Below are positions 8,676-16,233 of a stretch of 44,514 nt of DNA, piece after piece; the stretch's first letter is position 1, and each line of letters opens with the position of its first letter. The DNA comes from Anaerolineae bacterium (GTDB lineage: Bacteria; Chloroflexota; Anaerolineae; Anaerolineales; Anaerolineaceae), in the NCBI GenBank assembly GCA_011176685.1, contig DUED01000063.1:1-44514 (forward strand). Direction: 5' to 3'. Both the position numbers and the translations under genes were made by a program. The notes under the pieces were generated by a model that was not told where the DNA came from, did no database searches, and saw only the letters and a list, made by a program, of their open reading frames with translations.

Positions 8676-9785
8676 TTACTGAGAAAGAGGGGATTTTAAA
8701 CCACTACCTGTAAGAGAAATTACAATGGTCTCCTTCGGATTAACTACCGCAAACAAGTGCCGCAAGGCAGCCACCACAACCGCGCTGGTTGGCTCGACAT
8801 AAAAACTGAGTTTAGCCAGCTTCTTATGGGCTGACAAGATTTCCTCTTCAGACACCGCAATGCATTTCCCATTGCTTTCTCTCAATGCCTGCAGCATGCG
8901 CTTCCATCGAACTGGCTTAGTTATCGCCAGACCTTTTGCCACGCTAGTCGCCTTTGGATTAGTTATAGGCCACTTGGCAAGGTTTTGGTTAAAAGCTTCA
9001 CAAAGCGGGGCAAGTAAAGCTGGTTGTACTGCCACAAGTCTGGGAATTTTTTCAATTAACCCCGCTGCCAGTAAACGACGAAAACCCAGCCATATCCCCA
9101 GTAATTTGCCACCCTGACCAACTGGTACCACATACCAATCTGGTATTTTAAAACCAAGCTGTTCCCACACCTCCCACGCAGCGGTCTGTTGTGCAAGCAA
9201 ATAGACTGGGTGATAGGCATGCGAAGCATAAACTGCACCCTGTTTTACCACCTTCATTACCGCTCGGGTGGCTTTAATTCGCGCACCCGCAACAGTATGT
9301 ACTTTAGCCCCATAAATGGCAATCTGCGCCAGTTTTGCCTTTGAGGCATGCGCGGGTGAATATATTTCTGCCTTGATTCCAGCCCTCGCAGCGTAAGCCG
9401 CAACCGAAGCACCGGCGTTGCCAGAAGAATCTTCAACCACATGCCTTACATCAATTGAATGTAAATAGCTCATCATTACTTCCACGCCCCGGTCTTTAAA
9501 AGAAGCGGTTGGCATACGATACTCAAGTTTTAAAAGAATTTTGCGTCCCCCGTATTCTGCTGGCATTAATGGAGTCCAACCCGCACCTAACGAAACAGAT
9601 GGTTGCTCCTTAAGTTCAATTGGAAGCAATTTTTCATAACGCCACAGCGATGAAAGCGAAGAAGCTATTAAGCTCATGTCGAAAACCTTCTGTTCAGCTA
9701 ACTCCCAAGCTCCCCCACAGGAACAGTGCCATTCTTTATAATCAAACTCGGTTGTTCTTCCACAGTCAGGGCAAAATATTTTCAT
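8676..9785 (-). CDS. Threonine-synthase-like PLP-dependent enzyme
   Basis: A 369-residue fold-type II PLP enzyme. The N-terminus has a small zinc-ribbon-like patch, CPDCGR then CSCGG, as in long-type threonine synthases. The PLP lysine is in TASFKDRG, the phosphate-binding loop in SSGNAGASVAAYAARAG, and a Gly-rich element in VPVGQGGKLLG. Threonine synthase converts O-phosphohomoserine to threonine, but related enzymes act on other beta- or gamma-substituted amino acids. No homoserine kinase, homoserine dehydrogenase or aspartokinase lies nearby, so the specific reaction is inferred only from family resemblance. The start ATG 9785 has only a weak ribosome site. It is read in the same direction as the citrate synthase gene but is separated from it by a terminator. 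Confidence 0.78.
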   Translation of the reverse strand: MKIFCPDCGRTTEFDYKEWHCSCGGAWELAEQKVFDMSLIASSLSSLWRYEKLLPIELKEQPSVSLGAGWTPLMPAEYGGRKILLKLEYRMPTASFKDRGVEVMMSYLHSIDVRHVVEDSSGNAGASVAAYAARAGIKAEIYSPAHASKAKLAQIAIYGAKVHTVAGARIKATRAVMKVVKQGAVYASHAYHPVYLLAQQTAAWEVWEQLGFKIPDWYVVPVGQGGKLLGIWLGFRRLLAAGLIEKIPRLVAVQPALLAPLCEAFNQNLAKWPITNPKATSVAKGLAITKPVRWKRMLQALRESNGKCIAVSEEEILSAHKKLAKLSFYVEPTSAVVVAALRHLFAVVNPKETIVISLTGSGLKSPLSQ

Positions 9786-9830
9786 TAAACTCTTCGGAAT
9801 CGATCCTGCTAATCAAATTATACACAGAAG

Positions 9831-9863
9831 AAAAAACCAACCCCAAGAAGATAGTAGGGTTGA
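9831..9863 (-). terminator. Rho-independent terminator after citrate synthase
   Basis: On the minus strand the arms CAACCC and GGGTTG enclose a 13-nt loop and are followed by GTTTTTTC. It lies about 35 bp past the citrate synthase stop and would separate that transcript from the PLP-enzyme gene downstream. Confidence 0.6.
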
Positions 9864-9895
9864 TTAATTATTTCAACTATTAATCTACGAACTTT

Positions 9896-11233
9896 TTACG
9901 CCTCAGATACAACGAATGCTTTCTTTACCTTCAGTTCTGCAATTTTCTGTTCTACCATATCCAGAGTAATGGATTGCGGACGTTCAAGCGGAAGCATTAT
10001 AGCACGCGACCAGACCAGATTGGCTGTAATGCCCAACATCCGCCCAACCCCAAATAGTACGGTATAGAAGTCAAATTCCTTCAAGCCGCTTTGATACTGC
10101 AGAGTACCACTGATCGCATCTACATTTGGCCAGGGACTTTTTGCTTTACCATGTTTAGTCAGCACATGCGGGACAACTTCATAAACCATTTCCACCAGCT
10201 TGAAAAGCTTAGAATCTGCCATATATGCCTTTCCAAACTTAAGCTGGGCAGTAAAACGAGGGTCTGTATTGCGAAGCACTGCATGCCCATAACCTGGGAT
10301 GATCTTGCCGCGGTTCAATGTTTCCCAGACATAATCCTTTAGCTGTTCTTTAGTAGGCAAGGAACCAAATTTCTTTAAAATACCCAGCAGCCAGATCAAG
10401 CAGTCCTGATTAGCACGTCCATGCAATGGACCTGCAAGACCATTCATCGCCGCAGAGCAGGAATAATACACATCTGAGAGAGTGGAATTCACCAGACAGG
10501 CGGTATGCACGCTAACATTGCCGGTTCCTTGGTCTGCATGCAGGCCAAAGAACAGACGGCACAGCTCCTGGTAATGCTGATCCCAGCCCTTGCCAATCAT
10601 ATGTCCAAAATTTGCACTCCAGTCCAGATTGGGGTCTGCACTGACAAGCTTCCTGTCTCTGTATTTGATGTTATAAATTGCCGCTGCTAATGCTGGGGTT
10701 TTAGCTGTTAGATTCAGGCTGTCCTCCAGTGTTGCCTGCCAGTAATCCAACTTCTGTAAACCATTGTTATATCCTTCATCAAATTTCGAGTCTGCCTGAA
10801 GGGCCAGGATAGCTTGAGAGAGCATGGTCATGGGGTGTGTATTCTTAGGCATAGCCTGCAGCATATTCACCACATAGGTCGGGATTTCAGCTCGCGTCTT
10901 CCATTCATCCTCCACTTCTAATGCATCCTGGAGGGTTGGGATATCGCCCGTCATCAGCAGGTAATACATACCTCCAGCGTAAGGGGATTTACAACCCTTC
11001 GGTTTAGGAAGAATTTGCAAAATATCTGAGACAGAATGTCCACGAAAATGAATGCCTTCATAAGGGTCCACATATGAGACATTGCCAATCAGCAAATCGA
11101 GTCCACGTATACCACTAAATAAATGACGGACGGAGATATCACTGATCTTTAAAGACCCTCCTTCTCTGAGCATTTGCTTAACGCGATCCCGGCAAACTGG
11201 GATTTTCTCTTTCAATGCTTTTTGCATCTTCAT
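9896..11233 (-). CDS. gltA: Citrate synthase, mitochondrial-type
   Basis: A 445-residue citrate synthase (oxaloacetate + acetyl-CoA to citrate + CoA), the entry step of the TCA arm encoded here. Catalytic residues are visible as H271 in GPLHGRANQ, H317 in PGYGHAVLRNTDPRF and D388 in LKEFDFYTVLFGVGR. The HADQGTGNVSVHT region also matches. These motif spellings are those of the eukaryotic/mitochondrial-like dimeric type, not the hexameric E. coli type, which uses different contexts. The ATG at 11233 follows AGAGGATTTAACA. It lies 35 bp after the IclR regulator on the same strand, so the two are probably co-transcribed. Re-citrate synthase is an unrelated family and is excluded by these motifs. 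Confidence 0.94.
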   Translation of the reverse strand: MKMQKALKEKIPVCRDRVKQMLREGGSLKISDISVRHLFSGIRGLDLLIGNVSYVDPYEGIHFRGHSVSDILQILPKPKGCKSPYAGGMYYLLMTGDIPTLQDALEVEDEWKTRAEIPTYVVNMLQAMPKNTHPMTMLSQAILALQADSKFDEGYNNGLQKLDYWQATLEDSLNLTAKTPALAAAIYNIKYRDRKLVSADPNLDWSANFGHMIGKGWDQHYQELCRLFFGLHADQGTGNVSVHTACLVNSTLSDVYYSCSAAMNGLAGPLHGRANQDCLIWLLGILKKFGSLPTKEQLKDYVWETLNRGKIIPGYGHAVLRNTDPRFTAQLKFGKAYMADSKLFKLVEMVYEVVPHVLTKHGKAKSPWPNVDAISGTLQYQSGLKEFDFYTVLFGVGRMLGITANLVWSRAIMLPLERPQSITLDMVEQKIAELKVKKAFVVSEA

Positions 11234-11268
11234 TGTTAAATCCTCTTTTCAGTGTAATTGTGAGCTTT

Positions 11269-12030
11269 TCAACTAGGTATGTAACCCATTTCCATAGAAA
11301 TCTCGGTTGCTTTTACCTTAACTAATGTCTTGTAGTTACGTACTTTTTCCTCTGTGAAGCGTGGTGATGGCCCTGAAATAGTGAGAGCCGCAACAATTTG
11401 TCCATTGGAATTAAAAACAGGCGAAGCCACCCCTGAAGCTTCCAGAATCCATTCCCCATGGCTGACTGCACAACCCTCCTGCCTGATTTTTTCAAGTTCC
11501 TGATGCAGCTCATCTCTATTCGTAATAGTCTTTGAAGTTAGGGGTTTCAGAGTTATTTTGCTCAGAATTTTTTCTCTACGGTCAGGCGGTAAGAACGCCA
11601 GGAAACATTTTCCTGCTGATCCGGCATATAACGGTATACGCCTTCCTACCCTGGCGACAATCCGCACGGTCTGCGGACTTTCCAGCCGCTCTACACAAAC
11701 ACGTTCATTTCCTTCCATGACATATAAACTTAGGGTCTCATTTGTGAGCTCCTGCAGCTTCACCATTGCAGGTAGTGCCGCAGTACGCACATCCAGTACA
11801 GCAGAATATATGCCAGCCCATGCAAGTGCATGTGAACCGATCGAATATGTATGCGTAACCGGGTCCTGGTTTAATATACCCAATTCTTTCATAGCAGCCA
11901 TTAGGCGGCCAGTTGTACTGCTGGCAAGATTCACTTTGCGCGCTACTTCCCTAACTCCTTGCCATGGCTTATCCAATGAAAAAGAATCCAAGATATTCAC
12001 TGCTCTTTCTAAAGTTTTAATTTTTTCCAT
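11269..12030 (-). CDS. IclR-family transcriptional regulator of the TCA genes
   Basis: A 253-residue IclR-type regulator. The N-terminal winged helix-turn-helix spans about residues 5-65 (KTLERAVNILDSF; REVARKVNLASSTTGRLMAAM). The C-terminal effector domain (about 80-250) has RIVARVGRRIPLYAGSAGKC, FLAFLPPDRREKIL and the ISGPSPRFTEEKV end typical of the family. I start at ATG 12030, which has a GCAGGAAATG ribosome site; an in-frame ATG 45 bp further upstream adds a non-homologous extension. IclR proteins bind small organic acids. Its position, leading the citrate synthase gene and divergent from isocitrate dehydrogenase and aconitase, suggests that it controls both transcripts and itself. Confidence 0.92.
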   Translation of the reverse strand: MEKIKTLERAVNILDSFSLDKPWQGVREVARKVNLASSTTGRLMAAMKELGILNQDPVTHTYSIGSHALAWAGIYSAVLDVRTAALPAMVKLQELTNETLSLYVMEGNERVCVERLESPQTVRIVARVGRRIPLYAGSAGKCFLAFLPPDRREKILSKITLKPLTSKTITNRDELHQELEKIRQEGCAVSHGEWILEASGVASPVFNSNGQIVAALTISGPSPRFTEEKVRNYKTLVKVKATEISMEMGYIPS

Positions 12031-12087
12031 CACTACATTTCCTGCTGTGTGCCATAATGTGGGACAGTGTCTCAAATTCTATGGTAT

Positions 12088-12115
12088 ATTTTACTAGTCA
12101 TTTTTTATTTGTCAA
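12088..12115 (-). promoter_or_regulatory. Sigma-70-like promoter for iclR-citrate synthase
   Basis: On the minus strand TTGACA (12115-12110), a 16-bp spacer and TAAAAT (12093-12088) form a good promoter. Transcription would start near 12081 and give a 50-nt leader before the regulator's ATG at 12030. Confidence 0.6.
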
Positions 12116-12137
12116 GACCCAATATATGCGGATTATT

Positions 12138-12155
12138 TGGAATGATAGAATTTCA
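12138..12155. promoter_or_regulatory. Imperfect palindrome, candidate IclR-family operator
   Basis: TGGAAT-GATAGA-ATTTCA is an imperfect inverted repeat (the half-sites TGGAAT and TGAAAT differ at one base) about 32 bp before the isocitrate dehydrogenase ATG. Its AT-rich half-sites resemble the general form of IclR operators. The assignment rests on position and loose symmetry only. Confidence 0.28.
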
Positions 12156-12186
12156 TGAATATTTAAACGGACAATTTTAAAACATA

Positions 12187-13434
12187 ATGGACATGAACAA
12201 CTCACGCAAAATGATAACAATCCCCTACATCATTGGGGACGGCATTGGGCCAGACATTTGGAAAGCCGCCCAGATTGTTCTTAACACAGCAATTGAAAAA
12301 GCTTATCATGGAAAAAGCCAAGTGCAATGGCTTGAGGTGCTGGCTGGGGAAAAAGCATTCCAAAAGGTGGGCAAATATTTACCCGACGAGACTCTTGAGA
12401 CATTGCGAAAGTATAAAGTGGGCATTAAGGGACCATTGACAACCCCTGTAGGAGGCGGATTCCAATCCCTGAATGTAATTCTACGGAAAGAGCTCGATCT
12501 ATATGCCTGCCAACGCCCGGTTCATTGGTTTAAGGGCTTGCCATCTCCTTTAATAAATCCCCAGGGGTTAGACGTTGTTCTATTACGGGAAAACACAGAA
12601 GACGTATATAGCGGCATAGAATTTGGGGCAAATTCTTCTAAAAACCTTCTCCTATTAAAGATCCTTAAAAATAAATTCCCCTCCAAGTTTCAATGTTTGC
12701 GTTTTACAAAAGAAGTTGGCATTGACCTCAAGCCCATTTCCAAAGAAGGAAGCCAGCGCCTTGTGCGCGCAGCAGTTAAGTGGGCAATCGAAAATAAGCG
12801 TAATAAAGTCACGCTAATTCATAAGGGCAATATCATGAAGTACACGGAAGGCGCCTTCCTTCAATGGGGCTATCAATTAATTGAAGAGGAATTTCCCGAT
12901 TACGCATATACACAGCAGCAGTGGCAGCAGACAAAAAATGCCTACGGAGAAAATAATGCCAACCGGGAAAAGGACATGGCTTTACAATCCGGTAAAATTC
13001 TTATTAATGACATGATCGCCGATGTGGCATTTGAGCAAGCTATCAGCCAGCCAACCAGTTTTGATGTAATCGCAGCCACAAATCTAAACGGCGACTATCT
13101 TTCAGATGCTTTTGCTGCACTTGCGGGAGGAGTGGGCATTTCGCCTGGCGGGAACATCAACTATGAAACTGGCATGGCATTATTCGAAGCCAACCACGGT
13201 TCAGCGGTTTCTCTCGCCAATCAAAACAAAGCAAACCCCAGTTCACTGATCCTCTCGGGAAGTATGATGTTCCGTTTTCTCAGCTTAACGGAAGCTGCAA
13301 ATCTGATTATCAGGGGCATTAAAGCCACAATCCGACGAGGTGAAGTAACATTCGACCTATACAGCCAAATTACAGGCAACACATTACTAGGCACACAGGA
13401 GTTTGCAGAAGCCGTAAGCGCTTCCATAGATTAG
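12187..13434 (+). CDS. icd: Isocitrate dehydrogenase with altered cofactor-site residues
   Basis: A 415-residue isocitrate dehydrogenase that makes 2-oxoglutarate by oxidative decarboxylation. The substrate and metal motifs are intact: GFQSLNVILRKELD, where the Ser matches the phosphorylation-site serine of E. coli Icd, then RENTEDVYSGIEF, NGDYLSDAFAALAGGVG and GNINYETGMALFEANHGSA. Aligned without gaps to the E. coli C-terminus, the four residues that read the NADP 2'-phosphate (K344, Y345, Y391, R395) are S342, L343, F389 and S393 here. The usual NAD-type Asp-Ile pair is not present either. Cofactor preference is therefore uncertain and may not be NADP. It is probably co-transcribed with aconitase 37 bp downstream. 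No clear ribosome site precedes ATG 12187; ATG 12193 is an alternative. Confidence 0.9.
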   Translation: MDMNNSRKMITIPYIIGDGIGPDIWKAAQIVLNTAIEKAYHGKSQVQWLEVLAGEKAFQKVGKYLPDETLETLRKYKVGIKGPLTTPVGGGFQSLNVILRKELDLYACQRPVHWFKGLPSPLINPQGLDVVLLRENTEDVYSGIEFGANSSKNLLLLKILKNKFPSKFQCLRFTKEVGIDLKPISKEGSQRLVRAAVKWAIENKRNKVTLIHKGNIMKYTEGAFLQWGYQLIEEEFPDYAYTQQQWQQTKNAYGENNANREKDMALQSGKILINDMIADVAFEQAISQPTSFDVIAATNLNGDYLSDAFAALAGGVGISPGGNINYETGMALFEANHGSAVSLANQNKANPSSLILSGSMMFRFLSLTEAANLIIRGIKATIRRGEVTFDLYSQITGNTLLGTQEFAEAVSASID

Positions 13435-13471
13435 ACAACACCAAACAACCAGTATTTTGTATTTGGAAACC

Positions 13472-16180
13472 ATGCATAAAGACTATTTCAACACATTAGA
13501 TAAATTAAACACCAAAGCGGGAAATATTTATTATTACCGCCTGGAAACCCTTGAAAAACAGGGATTAATGGTACTCTCAGCCTTTCCATACTGCCTGCGC
13601 GTCCTTATCGAAGGGCTCGTCAGGAACTGCGGTAAAAAGGGATTTAACAAGACCCACGTTTTGGAACTTGCTCAATGGAAACCGTCAAGTTCATCAACAC
13701 GTCCAATAATCCCTTTCATTCCAGGAAGGATGCTATTGCAGGACCTCACCGGCCTGCCTGTTTTGAACGATATGGCTACCCTACGCACAGCCCTCGCACA
13801 TCGCGGTAGCAATCCACAGAAAGTGAGCCCTAGAATTCCCACCGATCTGGTTATTGACCATTCTGTGCAGGTAGACTCTTTCGGCTGCGAAACTGCTCGC
13901 AGATTAAATGAAGAAATGGAATTCAAACGCAATCAGGAACGTTATCAGTTTCTGCACTGGAGCCAAAAAGCATTTGATCATTTACGCATCATTCCACCCT
14001 CATCCGGTATTATCCACCAAATCAACCTAGAATATCTCGCCTCTGTGGTTCTCTCAGTTCGTCAGGGGAAAAAGATCATAGCGTTTCCTGACAGTATTCT
14101 TGGCACTGATTCTCACACAACTATGATCAACAGTTTAGGTGTAATTGGTTGGGGCGTGGGCGGCATAGAAGCAATGGCTGCCATGCTGGGCTATACAATC
14201 GAATTCCCCATACCAGATGTTATTGGCTTACGCTTGGACGGGGAGCTCCAGAAAAATGTTACTCCCACAGATCTAGCATTGACCCTCACCAGTCTGCTTC
14301 GACAAAAAAACGTTGTGGGAAAATTTGTGGAAATTTTCGGGGATGCTGTTGCGAATTTAAGATTGGAAGATCGCGCTATGATCTCTAATATGTCTCCTGA
14401 GAGTGGGGCGACTATGACCTATTTTCCAATAGATAAGCGAACAGTAGATTATTTACGCCTAACTGGAAGAAGCGAAGCACACATCAATCTCGTAGAAACA
14501 TATTTCAAAGAGCAGGGATTGTTCCGCACCGAAAGAAGCATCATCCCCACTTACACAGAAATTATTCATTTAGACCTAGTCACTATTGAACCTGTCCTGG
14601 CTGGGCCAAAACGACCTTATGACCTGATCCCGCGCCGTGAGATAGCAAAAACCTTTAAAACCAGCTTAACTTCCCCTATAGGCATCAAAGGCTTTGGCGT
14701 TACTTGTCAATCATCTAAAAAGAAGCGCCCTGTAACCATCAACGGAAACACTTACCATTTAGGACATGGGACAGTCGTTCTTGCTGCTATCACATCCTGC
14801 ACCAATACAACCAACCCGAAAGTTATGATCGGAGCAGGTTTGTTAGCAAAGAAAGCAGTGGAAAAGGGCTTGCAAGCCAAGCCATATGTGAAGACCAGCT
14901 TCGCTCCCGGTTCTCGAACAGTAACCACTTACTTGCAGGAGTCCGGATTGATGAAGTATTTAGAACAGTTGGGGTTCTATCTGGTTGGATACGGCTGTAC
15001 AACCTGTATTGGAAATTCGGGACCGCTGCCGGGTGACATCGAGAAAGTCATTGATAGGGAAAGGCTCATTACCGCCGCAGTTCTTTCAGGCAACCGGAAT
15101 TTTGAAGGAAGGATCCATCAGAGTATCAAAGCCAGCTACCTTACGTCCCCTATAATGGTTGTCGCCTACGCTTTAGTTGGCAATATGAATTTCGATTTCA
15201 CCTCCACGCCACTGGGCGAAGACACAAAAAGTAATAAAATATTTTTAGGAGATATTTGGCCTCTCACTGAGGAAATTGAAGAAATCATCGGAGACAAAAT
15301 ATCACCGCAAATATATCTAAACTGTTATGCAGATATCCTTTCACACAACAAAAACTGGAATAATCTTATAAGCTCAAATGGCAATCTGTTTAACTGGAAT
15401 GCAAAATCAACCTACGTAAAAGAGTCTCCTTTCCTATCATTAAAAACGGGGAGGACGCAAGCAAACCATGGAATCCATCAAGCTCGTGTGTTAGCTATGT
15501 TAGGTGATTCAATCACAACAGACCACATTTCCCCTGCGGGAATAATTCCCCCCGATAGTGTAGCCGGTAAATATCTGATTGAAAAGGGAACAGCCAATAA
15601 AGATTTGAATACCTATGGCTCCAGGCGCGGAAACCATGAGGTGCTAGCACGGGGGACATTCAGCAATATCCGCTTACGCAACCTGCTAACTCCAGAAAAT
15701 GAAGGGTGTTACACCCGCCATCTTCCAAGCCAAGAAATTCTGCCCATCTTTGAAGCTGCTGAAAGGTATCGACGCGAAGGAACTTCGCTGATTATCATAG
15801 CCGGTAAACAATACGGCACAGGTTCCAGCCGAGACTGGGCTGCTAAAGGTCCGTTATTGCTGGGAGTAAGAGCTGTAATCGCCGAGTCCTTTGAGCGCAT
15901 CCACCGCTCCAATCTTGCATTGATGGGCATCCTACCGCTGCAATTTTTAAACGGGGAAAATATGTGTTCATTGAAACTAAGCGGGGATGAACTTTATACG
16001 ATCTCAGGCATACAGGAAATGCAGAAACCTGGCGAGATATTAAATGTGAAAGTCAAAAAACATAACCATCAAGAAATTCAATTTCATGTTATAAGCCGTA
16101 TCAACACACCGCTTGAGTTGGTTTATTTCCAACAAGGTGGAATTTTCTATACTATGTTAAAGAATTTATCAAAGCAATAA
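13472..16180 (+). CDS. acnA: Aconitate hydratase, AcnA/IRP1 type
   Basis: A 902-residue aconitase (citrate to isocitrate through cis-aconitate). The three [4Fe-4S] ligands are seen as C443 in ITSCTNTTNP and C509 and C512 in GYGCTTCIGNSGPL. Active-site signatures include GTDSHTTMINSLGVIGWGVGG, split across about residues 215-235, and the C-terminal swivel-domain motifs GDSITTDHISPAG and YGTGSSRDWAAKG. The length and motif spellings are those of AcnA/IRP1 rather than AcnB. I start at ATG 13472, preceded by GGAAACC; a TTG at 13457 is possible but has no ribosome site. With citrate synthase and isocitrate dehydrogenase it completes the acetyl-CoA to 2-oxoglutarate branch. Confidence 0.95.
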   Translation: MHKDYFNTLDKLNTKAGNIYYYRLETLEKQGLMVLSAFPYCLRVLIEGLVRNCGKKGFNKTHVLELAQWKPSSSSTRPIIPFIPGRMLLQDLTGLPVLNDMATLRTALAHRGSNPQKVSPRIPTDLVIDHSVQVDSFGCETARRLNEEMEFKRNQERYQFLHWSQKAFDHLRIIPPSSGIIHQINLEYLASVVLSVRQGKKIIAFPDSILGTDSHTTMINSLGVIGWGVGGIEAMAAMLGYTIEFPIPDVIGLRLDGELQKNVTPTDLALTLTSLLRQKNVVGKFVEIFGDAVANLRLEDRAMISNMSPESGATMTYFPIDKRTVDYLRLTGRSEAHINLVETYFKEQGLFRTERSIIPTYTEIIHLDLVTIEPVLAGPKRPYDLIPRREIAKTFKTSLTSPIGIKGFGVTCQSSKKKRPVTINGNTYHLGHGTVVLAAITSCTNTTNPKVMIGAGLLAKKAVEKGLQAKPYVKTSFAPGSRTVTTYLQESGLMKYLEQLGFYLVGYGCTTCIGNSGPLPGDIEKVIDRERLITAAVLSGNRNFEGRIHQSIKASYLTSPIMVVAYALVGNMNFDFTSTPLGEDTKSNKIFLGDIWPLTEEIEEIIGDKISPQIYLNCYADILSHNKNWNNLISSNGNLFNWNAKSTYVKESPFLSLKTGRTQANHGIHQARVLAMLGDSITTDHISPAGIIPPDSVAGKYLIEKGTANKDLNTYGSRRGNHEVLARGTFSNIRLRNLLTPENEGCYTRHLPSQEILPIFEAAERYRREGTSLIIIAGKQYGTGSSRDWAAKGPLLLGVRAVIAESFERIHRSNLALMGILPLQFLNGENMCSLKLSGDELYTISGIQEMQKPGEILNVKVKKHNHQEIQFHVISRINTPLELVYFQQGGIFYTMLKNLSKQ

Positions 16181-16233
16181 AACATATATTTAAAAAAAAC
16201 GATTACAATTTCCTTCGAAGGAGGAACACTCTC

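Noticed and set aside
12187-13434. 3-isopropylmalate or homoisocitrate dehydrogenase
   Set aside because: The FQSLNV substrate loop and linkage with citrate synthase and aconitase identify isocitrate dehydrogenase.
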